DNA of 8,004 nucleotides from Bacteroidales bacterium. GTDB taxonomy: Bacteria; Bacteroidota; Bacteroidia; Bacteroidales; UBA3824. The translations under genes were made by a program, and so were the position numbers. The DNA is taken from positions 1-8,004 of the forward strand of contig JAGCNK010000020.1 of assembly GCA_017645985.1 (NCBI GenBank), read 5' to 3'. How positions within the stretch are numbered: position 1 is the first letter of the stretch; every line of letters begins with the position of its first letter. This document shows, in pieces, positions 1 to 6,965 of this stretch. A model generated the notes under the pieces. The model did not search any database. It was not told the origin of the DNA and was given only the letters and a program-made list of their open reading frames with translations.

Positions 1-1
1 A

Positions 2-331
2 AACACCCGCTTCGTTATCGAGTTCACACTCAAACAGGCCGGATACGCCGTGCTCAAAGCCACCGACGGAGAAAACGCCCTCGCATATTTCGACGGCAGA
101 AAAATCGACTTGCTGGTTACCGACCTCAACATGCCCAAGATGGACGGTCTGGAACTTGCCGAGGCTGTTAAGCAGCTGCCCGACTACAAAAATATGCCGA
201 TACTGCTGCTCACCACCGAAATCAACGAGGAGAAAAGGCAACGCTCGCGCCAGATCGGTGTCACCGACTGGATTCAGAAACCGTTTGTCATCGACAAGTT
301 TCTCGCCAAGATCAAGAAAGCAATTGATTAA
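2..331 (+). CDS. cheY: CheY-like single-domain response regulator (5' end outside window)
   Basis: The product is the phosphorylatable output protein of the chemosensory pathway; it would accept phosphate from CheA and act in the cytoplasm. The frame is open from base 2 to the TAA at 329-331, giving 109 visible residues. The GTG at 50 is internal, because the preceding 16 residues (NTRFVIEFTLKQAGYA) already match the first helix of a receiver domain. Only about 10-15 N-terminal residues, with the acidic metal-binding pair, are missing. The phospho-acceptor is the Asp in VTDLNMPKMDG (codon 122-124). The conserved Thr lies in LLLTTE (codon 212-214) and the conserved Lys in QKPF (codon 278-280). 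No output domain follows, so this is a stand-alone receiver. It lies 29 bp upstream of cheA in the same direction. The family is certain; the specific role as CheY is inferred from that position. Confidence 0.9.
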   Translation, partial: NTRFVIEFTLKQAGYAVLKATDGENALAYFDGRKIDLLVTDLNMPKMDGLELAEAVKQLPDYKNMPILLLTTEINEEKRQRSRQIGVTDWIQKPFVIDKFLAKIKKAID

Positions 332-360
332 ACAACGCAAACCACCAATACCGCTGCGCT

Positions 361-2421
361 ATGCTCGAACAGTTTAAACAGAAATATCTCGAAGAGGTAA
401 ACGACCTGCTCAACGAAATGGAAAGCGCTCTGCTCGAATTGGAACACCGCCCCGACAGCGAGGACGGTGTCAACAAGATTTTCAGAGTAATGCACACCAT
501 CAAGGGCACAAGCGGTATGTATGATTTCAAAGACGTTGAAAAGCTTACGCACCAGATCGAAAACGTATACGGTGCTATCCGCGACAGCCGTCAGCCTGTA
601 GGCAAAAACCTCATCAGCACCACGTTGGAGGGTGTGGACATTATCAGGCAGATGCTCAATATGCCCGACAACGACCATACTGAGCAACTGAACCGATTCT
701 TGGAGAAACTTGCCGTTACCACTGGCAGCAAGGAGCCCGAACCGTCGGCGCCCGCTGCCGAAACTGCCGCCGACGACCAGGAAGGACAGGGCGGAACTGC
801 CACATACTACGTTGTGTTCAAGCCCGACGCCAACATCGCAAGCCGAGGGGTAAACCTCACACGCATAATCGAAGACCTCGACAGGATACCGGGGGTGGTG
901 GTTATTCCGCACAACTATCCCGACAGCGACGAATACGCCTCAAAATTCTTCATGTACTGGGAGGCTATCTTTGCCACCGACAAACCTCTGGCCGATATCG
1001 AGGAGATTTTCCTTTTTGCCAACGACGAGGCGCAGATAACCAAAATAGCTCCGTACGACCTGTTTCAGCTGCCCGAGTTTGTGTCGGAACTGCAGCATCA
1101 GCAGCAATCCGACAATGACCTCAACCTCGATGCCATATACGCCATCGCCAGAGAAAACAAAGTAAAGGCACTGGAGACTGTGACGCAATTTACGCCCGAA
1201 CCCACTGCCAGCAACCTTGCCAAAGAGGAGAGCATCATAGGCCGCAACATCGACGCGTTTGAAACCAAAAACACCAGCATAAAGGTGGCAGCCGACAAGC
1301 TCGACGAACTTATGAACCTTGTAAGCGACCTTGTGGTAACAAAAGCCCAGGTGCTTGCCATCGCCGACAAATACAACCTGCCCGAACTAGACAACCTTTA
1401 CGAAAAAATCGACAAACTATCCAACAAATTCAAAGACAACGCCCTGTCGATGAGGCTTCTGCCCATTGAGAGCATGATGCTGCGTTTTGAAAGGCTCATA
1501 CGCGACCTCTCAAAAGAGCTCGGCAAGCAAATCGACTTCATCACCGAGGGCACCGACACCGAATTAGACAAAACTATTATCGACAACATAGCCGTGCCGC
1601 TGATGCACATCATCCGCAACAGTATCGACCACGGCATCGAGCCGGTGGAACGCCGTCGCCAGCTCAAGAAACCCGACCACGGCGTTATCAAGTTCACCGC
1701 TTTCTACTCGGGCGCCAACGTGTTTATCCAAGTGCAAGACGACGGCGCGGGTATGAATCCCGAATACCTAAAACAGAAGGCTATAGAAAAGGGATTCTTG
1801 AAAGCCGGACAGCCTGTCACCACCAGGCAGCTTTACGACCTTGTGTTCCGTCCCGGATTCTCCACCGCGCAAACCATCACCGGTATTTCGGGTCGCGGCG
1901 TAGGTATGGACGTGGTAAAACAGCATATCATAAAACTTCGGGGCGAAATAGAGATGGACAGCGAGGTGAACCTCGGCACCATCACCACCATTAAACTGCC
2001 GCTCACACTCAGCATCGTTGACTCGCTGCTTGTGGCTCTCGGCGACACTCTGCTGCTGATTCCGCTATATCTTGTCGACAGCTGTCTGCAAACCTCCATC
2101 AACGGCATCAATCCCGAAAAAAGAATCTTCATATACAACGGCGATCCTCTGCCGGTAATCAACCTCCGCAGCCTGCTCGAAACAAGAGGAGAACAGCCCG
2201 ACAACACCGCTCTAATAATCGTAAAATACAAAGAGCTGCGCATCTGCCTCACCGCCGACAAGGTTATCGGCGAACATCAGGCGGTGCTCAAATCGCTCGG
2301 ACCATATTTCGCATACCAGGAATATATTTCAGGCGCAAGCATCCTCGGCGACGGACGCATTGCCCTCGTGCTCGACACCAACAAACTCATCCGCCTTGTA
2401 GAAACCAACAAAAACCACTGA
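361..2421 (+). CDS. cheA: Chemotaxis histidine kinase CheA
   Basis: CheA autophosphorylates on a histidine under receptor control and passes the phosphate to CheY-type receivers. The 686 residues show the full domain order. The P1/HPt domain covers about 1-110, with the phospho-histidine H45 in MHTIKGTSGM. A P2-like domain lies at about 147-236 (YYVVFKPDANIASRG), followed by a Gln-rich linker near 245-250. The P3 dimerisation helices cover about 305-390, from ADKLDELMNLVSDLV. The P4 ATPase has an N box HIIRNSIDHG (416-425), a G1 box DDGAGM (460-465), an F box LVFRPGFSTA (494-503) and a G2 box GRGVGMDVV (511-519). A CheW-like P5 domain runs from about 550 to the end. All catalytic motifs are intact and the length is usual for CheA. 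The ATG at 361 is the first start after the upstream stop and places HPt at the extreme N terminus as expected; it has no Shine-Dalgarno. cheW follows after 4 bp. Confidence 0.97.
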   Translation: MLEQFKQKYLEEVNDLLNEMESALLELEHRPDSEDGVNKIFRVMHTIKGTSGMYDFKDVEKLTHQIENVYGAIRDSRQPVGKNLISTTLEGVDIIRQMLNMPDNDHTEQLNRFLEKLAVTTGSKEPEPSAPAAETAADDQEGQGGTATYYVVFKPDANIASRGVNLTRIIEDLDRIPGVVVIPHNYPDSDEYASKFFMYWEAIFATDKPLADIEEIFLFANDEAQITKIAPYDLFQLPEFVSELQHQQQSDNDLNLDAIYAIARENKVKALETVTQFTPEPTASNLAKEESIIGRNIDAFETKNTSIKVAADKLDELMNLVSDLVVTKAQVLAIADKYNLPELDNLYEKIDKLSNKFKDNALSMRLLPIESMMLRFERLIRDLSKELGKQIDFITEGTDTELDKTIIDNIAVPLMHIIRNSIDHGIEPVERRRQLKKPDHGVIKFTAFYSGANVFIQVQDDGAGMNPEYLKQKAIEKGFLKAGQPVTTRQLYDLVFRPGFSTAQTITGISGRGVGMDVVKQHIIKLRGEIEMDSEVNLGTITTIKLPLTLSIVDSLLVALGDTLLLIPLYLVDSCLQTSINGINPEKRIFIYNGDPLPVINLRSLLETRGEQPDNTALIIVKYKELRICLTADKVIGEHQAVLKSLGPYFAYQEYISGASILGDGRIALVLDTNKLIRLVETNKNH

Positions 2422-2425
2422 CGCT

Positions 2426-2902
2426 ATGGACAACAAAGCAGAAAACCACTCGTATCTCTCGTTTGCTATCAACGAAGAAATCTTCGCTGCCAAAGTGCAC
2501 TCCGTGGTAGAAGTGTTGGAGCAGCAGCCCATCACCCTGATCCCCAAGTCGCCCAAGCATATCCGTGGCGTGGTGAGCTTCCGTGGCGAAATCATCCCGG
2601 TAATCGACGCACGCACTATTATGAACATTCCCGACGAAGCACTGTCAAACTTTGTGATAATAGTGTTCACCGTCAAAAACGAGAACTTCGACGAACGCCA
2701 CTCCGTAGGAGCCATCGCCGACCACGTAGAAAACGTAATAGAAATCAAGCCGCTCGACATAGAGCCAGCCACCGACCTCAACTCCATTGTGGATCCAAAG
2801 TTCACTTTCGGAGTTTTCAAAGACTCAAGCCGATTTGTCACGATACTCGATACCGACAAAATATTCGCAATTTCAAACAACAAAAACCAGTACGACCTTT
2901 AA
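2426..2902 (+). CDS. cheW: Chemotaxis coupling protein CheW
   Basis: CheW is the cytoplasmic adaptor that links chemoreceptor tips to the P5 domain of CheA in the signalling array. This 158-residue protein is one CheW domain. It opens with SYLSFAINEEIFAAKVHSVVEVLE (split here as SYLSFAINEEIFAAKVHS then VVEVLE, residues 9-32). It continues with ITLIPKSPKHIRGVV and the hallmark FRGEIIPVID (52-61); R53 corresponds to the conserved Arg of the NLRG motif. The second half, GAIADHVENVIEI (95-107) and the FGVFKD strand, matches the second beta barrel. The length is typical and there is no fused receiver domain, so this is CheW and not CheV. It starts 4 bp after the cheA stop and ends 11 bp before the receptor gene, consistent with translation from one polycistronic mRNA. 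No Shine-Dalgarno precedes the ATG. Confidence 0.95.
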   Translation: MDNKAENHSYLSFAINEEIFAAKVHSVVEVLEQQPITLIPKSPKHIRGVVSFRGEIIPVIDARTIMNIPDEALSNFVIIVFTVKNENFDERHSVGAIADHVENVIEIKPLDIEPATDLNSIVDPKFTFGVFKDSSRFVTILDTDKIFAISNNKNQYDL

Positions 2903-2913
2903 AACTATATACC

Positions 2914-4923
2914 ATGAAAAAGATTAAGAAACTACTACGCGGCATTTTTAAAGGCAGCAAGCTCAGCCGGCACATCATATTCTCATTTATCCTGATGGCT
3001 GGTGTTATGACCGTAACCTTCACAATAGCGTTTGTGCTTTACACCAAGTCGCTAATGGTGGAGTCGGGCACAAAGAATATCGACGACCTTGCGGCTCGAT
3101 GCGCCGAGGACATCGGTCACCAGATCAACATCTACACCAACCAGACCAAGTCGCTCACCATGTCGATTATGATTTCAAAATCAGGAGCGCTTGCCGGAAT
3201 GCTCACCCGTAGCGATGTTCACACCATACTGGGAAGCTTCTGCCAAAACACCGACGCACTGGTGTCGGGTTTCAAATGGGAGCACAACGCTTTCGACAAC
3301 AACGACGACAAATACAAAAACGATCCGCTGTACGAAAAATTCAACGGCGAGTTCAACGTATTCTTCGTAAAGGAACGCGGCAAGTCAGTGCTCAAGCCCG
3401 GATACGTAATCGACCCCGACGTATACAACCAGGTTCGCAAAAATCCACGTCAGCAGATTCTTCCGGCAGAATTTATCACCATCGCAGGCGAGAAGATTCT
3501 CACACTGCCCATAGTAGTGCCGTTTATCGACCGCGACCAAAAATTCTTAGGCGCGTTTATCGAATATATGCCAGTTGACAGCATCAACAACATTGCCGCC
3601 AGGTACAAATACAAAACCGACCTGGCAATGAACGTGGTGGTGTTCGACGACAACTTCACCATCGTGGGCGAAAGCCAAAACGCTGAATTTATCGGCAAAC
3701 CAATGTCAGAGGTATACGGGCCTGAGACTTATCACCCTGAACTCTTCAACTCTATTTCCACCCACCTGATCGACAGCCACGACATCTCGCACCACGCCTA
3801 TTTGGTGTCGTCGTGCGAAGGAACACGACTGGCTGTGCTGTTCAGCACGTTCCGCACAAATTTCACAAGCAATCTCGGCAGCCAGCTGCGCACTTTCATC
3901 ATCATCGCGATCATTCTGCTGATAGCTTCGGTGCTGATAGCCTCTATGCTGGGATACAAAATCGGAGAACCTATCACTCAGATGCTTAGGGCTTGCCGCG
4001 AAATGGCGTCGGGCAACATCAACTGCACATTCAGATTCAGAACCAAAGGCTCAAACGAGGTGTCGGAACTCTTTATGGCGTTTGAACAGATGTCGAAAAC
4101 ACTCCGAAAAATTGTTTACGATGTGAAACAATCGGCGCAGAATGTCAACAGCGCGGGCAAGGAACTGTCAAAATCGGCGGCAATGATGGCGGCGGGCTCT
4201 AACCAGCAGGCGTCGGCATCCGAACAGGTATCTACCGCTATGGAAGAGATGACCGCATCCATACAGAAAAACGCCGTCAACGCCAAAGAGACCGAGGACA
4301 TCACCAACAAGGTGGTGCAGAGCGTACAGATAGCCAACAAGTCGGTGGGCACCACAGTAGAGGCTATGAAAACAATAACCGACAAGATTGGCATCATCAA
4401 CGAGATTGTAGGACGAACCGACTTGCTTGCAGTCAACGCCGCCATCGAGGCTGCCCGTGTTGGCGAATTAGGCAAAGGTTTCGCAGTGGTGGCTTCCGAA
4501 ATCCGAAAACTCGCCGAAAAGAGCCAGGCTGCAGCCAAGGAGATCGACGCGCTTACCACCAACGGTGTAAAACAGGCAGAAAACTCGGGCAAGCTGCTCG
4601 AAATGCTCGTTCCCGAAATCAACAAGACTTCGTCGCTTGTGCATGAAATCACAGCTTCGTCGATTGAGCAGAACAGCAACGCTGCCCAGGTGAACAACGC
4701 ATTGCAGCAGCTCAACAATATCACGCAGCAAAACGCAGCCACCGCCGAAGAGCTCTCCACAAGTGCCGACGAGTCGCAGGCTCAGGCCGAACTGCTCGAC
4801 TCCACTATGGATTTCTTCAAACTGGAAGGCAGCTCGTCGCTGTCGGAAATAGCCGCGCTCAACAAGCAGGCAGCTGAAATCCTTGCACGAATCGACCAGC
4901 TGAAAAAGCAAGAGGAAGAATAA
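2914..4923 (+). CDS. Methyl-accepting chemotaxis protein with dCache-type periplasmic sensor (MCP1)
   Basis: This is an inner-membrane chemoreceptor of 669 residues. A short basic N terminus (MKKIKKLLRG) precedes TM1 (about 21-43). The periplasmic part (about 45-325) looks like dCache_1: KWEHNAFDNNDDKYKNDPLY (121-140) and the later PIVVPFIDRDQKFLGAFIEY (199-218) fit that family. I do not see the amino-acid-binding residue pattern of the dCache_1AA subgroup, so the ligand is unknown. TM2 is about 327-347. A HAMP domain follows (GEPITQMLRACREMASGNIN), then the cytoplasmic coiled coil with its hairpin tip at about 495-525. The tip reads GRTDLLAVNAAIEAARVGE, where Gly and Arg replace the Phe-Gln of enteric receptors. 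Methylation-type sites are seen around E437/Q438, E444/E445 and E612/E613. The tail ends KKQEEE, without a CheR-tethering pentapeptide. The gene is last in the operon, 11 bp after cheW. Confidence 0.95.
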   Translation: MKKIKKLLRGIFKGSKLSRHIIFSFILMAGVMTVTFTIAFVLYTKSLMVESGTKNIDDLAARCAEDIGHQINIYTNQTKSLTMSIMISKSGALAGMLTRSDVHTILGSFCQNTDALVSGFKWEHNAFDNNDDKYKNDPLYEKFNGEFNVFFVKERGKSVLKPGYVIDPDVYNQVRKNPRQQILPAEFITIAGEKILTLPIVVPFIDRDQKFLGAFIEYMPVDSINNIAARYKYKTDLAMNVVVFDDNFTIVGESQNAEFIGKPMSEVYGPETYHPELFNSISTHLIDSHDISHHAYLVSSCEGTRLAVLFSTFRTNFTSNLGSQLRTFIIIAIILLIASVLIASMLGYKIGEPITQMLRACREMASGNINCTFRFRTKGSNEVSELFMAFEQMSKTLRKIVYDVKQSAQNVNSAGKELSKSAAMMAAGSNQQASASEQVSTAMEEMTASIQKNAVNAKETEDITNKVVQSVQIANKSVGTTVEAMKTITDKIGIINEIVGRTDLLAVNAAIEAARVGELGKGFAVVASEIRKLAEKSQAAAKEIDALTTNGVKQAENSGKLLEMLVPEINKTSSLVHEITASSIEQNSNAAQVNNALQQLNNITQQNAATAEELSTSADESQAQAELLDSTMDFFKLEGSSSLSEIAALNKQAAEILARIDQLKKQEEE

Positions 4924-4929
4924 GACCAA

Positions 4930-4943
4930 AAGGCATCCGCCTT
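4930..4943. terminator. Small hairpin between the convergent receptor genes
   Basis: AAGGC (4930-4934) and GCCTT (4939-4943) are exact complements around a 4-base ATCC loop, in the 18-bp gap between the two stop codons, and the hairpin overlaps the MCP2 stop. It could serve as a short bidirectional terminator. The stem is only 5 bp. An AAAA run on the left gives U residues after the stem for leftward transcripts only; no U tract follows on the + strand. The terminator role is therefore weakly supported. Confidence 0.3.
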
Positions 4944-6801
4944 ACAACTTGAAGATGCCGGCGCTCTGACGGAACATCTCGGCCTGACCGTTGAGTTCCT
5001 CGGCGCTCACCGCAAGTTCCTCGCTGGCTGCGGCATTGCCCTGGATAGCGCCGTTGAGCTGTTGTACCGACATATCTATCATCTGGATGGTAGAACGCTG
5101 GTTGTCGGCGGAGTTTTCCACACGTCCAATCAGCGATGCGCACTCGTTGATATCTGGCAGAATATTGGTAATCAACTGCGTAGATTTAGCGGTAGCCTTT
5201 ACGCTCGCCTCGGCACCTGCCACAATGTCAGCTGCCGACTTTTTGCTTTTCTCGGCAAGTTTACGAATCTCTGTGGCAACCACGGCAAAGCCCTTGCCGT
5301 TGTCGCCTGCACGTGCTGCCTCCACAGCGGCATTGAGCGCAAGTATGTTGGTTTGAAATGCTATATCGTTGATAATGTCGATTTTTTCAGAGATGTCGCG
5401 CACGGCGTTGAAGCTGTCGTCTTGCGCCTTTTTGATTTGGTTGATGTCGGCAGTTACCTTTCGCGTGATTTTTTCGGCCTTGGCAGCTAGGTTGGCGTTC
5501 TGGTTAACCGCCTCGGCTATATCGGCCATCGACTGAACAATGTTGTCGGCAGTGGCTGCCTGTTCGTTGGCGTTTTGCGAAAGTGTCTGAGTGGTACGGT
5601 TGATTTCTGCGCTCGACGCCTGCAGGTTGCTTGCTCCGTCGGTGATTTTCTCAACCATATTACGAAGGCTGTCAGCCATCTCGTACGACGATTTGAGTAT
5701 GCCAGTGGTATTGTTTTCGCTGCTTTTTGACACACGAAGGTCGCCCTCGGCAATCTTGTTTACCAATCGTTCCACATCTTTGGGTTCGCCACCGACAGCA
5801 CGCAAAATCACGTTGTTTAAGTGGTTAGACGCAAACATCATAAGCAAAACAATAGCCAGCATCACACTTGCCAATGCCACCACAGTCTTTCCCACGCCAT
5901 TGTATTTTGACGAAGATGGATAAGCGAGCGAAATAAACGATTCAAGGTTGGAATCGTGGATATATGTCATATCAAAAGAGTGTCCATCATGTCTGAACGT
6001 TACATTATGCGGTAGACCGTCCTTGTTCTGCTGCATAATACTATAAATATCATCAGGAATCTTGTTCCATTTGCCATCATAGCATTTGTTTTCACGGTCG
6101 TAGGTCCACAGAGTAAATCCGCCTTCAATAATATTGGTTGCATTAAGTGCTGTATTCTGCGCCTGAACCTTTGATTCCTCTTGTCCTGTAAAGTAAATAC
6201 CTTTGAGTTGACGATTGATATACAACGGTTTATACGTAGCAATGTAAGGTTCTCCAAGAATTTCGGTACGGGCAAAAAAAGTAGTTCCGCTTTCTATTGA
6301 GCGCACAACATCAGGGTCGGAAAGTTTTGTACCCACTGCTGGTTTGCCGTCGCTGCCGACGATAGTTGTGGCTATACGGATATATTCACTGCCAACTTTT
6401 TGAAATATAGTAAAATGGCTTCCATCATTACCCGAAACTACTTGTTTGCAGTAACTATTGTTGTTTTGAATCGTCTTGCCGCCCAAAGTCCACTGAGGAA
6501 GACTCTGATTGCCCGCAGAAACCATCTGCGTCGGATTTTCTTTGATTCCGCCATCATACTCCGCATTGGTTTCCGCCACGTGAATAAGCAGCAAGTTTGA
6601 TACGCTAAATGCCTTGTGATGCTCGTCGAGAGTGTTTGTAAGTCCAATGAGGTCGCTCGCAATATTGTTTTCGATGTGCTTAGCCACTAATCCACGAATC
6701 GAAAAATGAAGCACCAACACAATTGTAATTACGGCTACAAATGCCGATACAATATACAGGATGTTAGATTTTGCCTTTGTGCTGAGATTTGTACCTATCA
6801 T
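4942..6801 (-). CDS. Methyl-accepting chemotaxis protein with Cache_3/Cache_2-type sensor (MCP2)
   Basis: This 619-residue inner-membrane chemoreceptor is transcribed leftward. TM1 is about 13-33. The periplasmic region (about 35-305) contains the Cache_3/Cache_2 pattern: FTIFQKVGSEYIRIATTIVG (130-149), DGKPAVGTKL (151-160) and ILGEPYIATYKPLY (181-194). Another roughly 90 residues precede TM2 (about 306-325), so the sensor is longer than one Cache fold. The HAMP domain begins near NNVILRAVGGEPKDVERLV and ends in IAEGDLRV. The signalling hairpin is canonical: AFQTNILALNAAVEAARAGD (481-500), then GKGFAVVATEIRKLAEKS. The protein stops at FKL, with no CheR-binding pentapeptide. The start ATG at 6799-6801 puts a short polar tail before TM1 and is preceded on its strand by A-rich sequence. 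It would be expected to couple to the CheA/CheW encoded next door. The ligand is unknown. Confidence 0.95.
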   Translation of the reverse strand: MIGTNLSTKAKSNILYIVSAFVAVITIVLVLHFSIRGLVAKHIENNIASDLIGLTNTLDEHHKAFSVSNLLLIHVAETNAEYDGGIKENPTQMVSAGNQSLPQWTLGGKTIQNNNSYCKQVVSGNDGSHFTIFQKVGSEYIRIATTIVGSDGKPAVGTKLSDPDVVRSIESGTTFFARTEILGEPYIATYKPLYINRQLKGIYFTGQEESKVQAQNTALNATNIIEGGFTLWTYDRENKCYDGKWNKIPDDIYSIMQQNKDGLPHNVTFRHDGHSFDMTYIHDSNLESFISLAYPSSSKYNGVGKTVVALASVMLAIVLLMMFASNHLNNVILRAVGGEPKDVERLVNKIAEGDLRVSKSSENNTTGILKSSYEMADSLRNMVEKITDGASNLQASSAEINRTTQTLSQNANEQAATADNIVQSMADIAEAVNQNANLAAKAEKITRKVTADINQIKKAQDDSFNAVRDISEKIDIINDIAFQTNILALNAAVEAARAGDNGKGFAVVATEIRKLAEKSKKSAADIVAGAEASVKATAKSTQLITNILPDINECASLIGRVENSADNQRSTIQMIDMSVQQLNGAIQGNAAASEELAVSAEELNGQAEMFRQSAGIFKL

Positions 6802-6833
6802 AATAGTCTTTTTAGTTATTTTATACCGGTTGT

Positions 6834-6843
6834 TATACGTATA
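6834..6843. repeat. 10-bp palindrome in the MCP2 leader
   Basis: TATACGTATA is a perfect palindrome 32-41 bp upstream of the MCP2 start. TATAC also occurs at 6822-6826, one helical turn (12 bp) to the left, and GTATA at 6873-6877. The region is AT-rich, so short palindromes are not surprising. A regulator-binding site is possible but not shown. Confidence 0.25.
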
Positions 6844-6915
6844 TCTCGTAAAAATGATACAAAATATTTGCCGTATATATGAAAATAAGGGTTCATAATT
6901 TCAAAATCCCTCTCC

Positions 6916-6923
6916 CAAATATA
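6916..6923 (-). promoter_or_regulatory. Bacteroidota-type -7 box for MCP2 (leftward)
   Basis: The + strand CAAATATA reads TATATTTG on the minus strand, an exact match to the -7 consensus TAnnTTTG used by the Bacteroidota primary sigma factor. The implied start of transcription is near 6910, giving MCP2 a leader of about 108 nt. Upstream on the same strand, CTTG (6946-6949) is only a partial match to the -33 TTTG element and is spaced 22 bp away. A nearer but imperfect box (TATTTTG, from 6860-6866) could also serve. Confidence 0.45.
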
Positions 6924-6936
6924 CAAAAAAAAGATT

Positions 6937-6944
6937 TATATTTG
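6937..6944 (+). promoter_or_regulatory. Bacteroidota-type -7 box for the amidohydrolase gene
   Basis: TATATTTG is an exact match to the TAnnTTTG consensus. Transcription would begin around 6950, about 16 nt before the ATG at 6966. No clear TTTG lies at the expected -33 spacing upstream. The box sits inside the longer open frame that begins at 6879, so it argues that the true gene starts at 6966. Confidence 0.6.
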
Positions 6945-6965
6945 TCAAGTAAAAATAATAAAAAA

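Larger units (their letters stand above)
6916..6944. repeat. Inverted repeat formed by the two divergent -7 boxes
   Basis: CAAATATA (6916-6923) and TATATTTG (6937-6944) are perfect 8-bp inverted copies separated by 13 bp that include an A tract (6924-6932 is mostly A). The symmetry comes from two identical -7 boxes on opposite strands. The same arrangement could also be a dimer-binding operator that controls both flanking genes. The sequence alone does not separate the two readings. Confidence 0.45.

Noticed and set aside
50..331. GTG at 50 as the start of the response regulator
   Set aside because: The frame continues in-phase to the window edge with receiver-domain helix-1 residues, so the gene is truncated by the window and not short.
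328..912. 194-codon open frame on the minus strand opposite cheA
   Set aside because: It lies entirely antisense to the well-supported HPt and P2-like region of CheA, shows no recognisable motif, and is explained by codon bias of the + strand gene.
1833..2261. 142-codon minus-strand open frame opposite the CheA P4/P5 region
   Set aside because: It is antisense to intact ATPase motifs and has no independent support.
4116..4760. 214-codon Ser/Ala/hydrophobic open frame on the minus strand inside MCP1
   Set aside because: It is the shadow of the Ala/Ser-rich signalling bundle, and its apparent hydrophobicity comes from reverse-complemented Ala/Glu/Lys codons. No start context or family match is seen.
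4432..5350. Similarity between the MCP1 and MCP2 signalling domains as a recombining inverted repeat
   Set aside because: The proteins match in the family-conserved hairpin, but the codons differ throughout (for example GGCAAAGGTTTC versus GGCAAGGGCTTT). There is no long identical DNA to serve as a repeat.
6863..6870. AATATTTG as a + strand -7 box
   Set aside because: It has the TTTG half, but the first half is AA and not TA. The exact box at 6937-6944 is better placed for the ATG at 6966.
6943..6948. TTGACA on the minus strand as a sigma70 -35 element
   Set aside because: The other signals point to Bacteroidota, whose primary sigma factor does not use TTGACA. It overlaps the + strand -7 box by composition.
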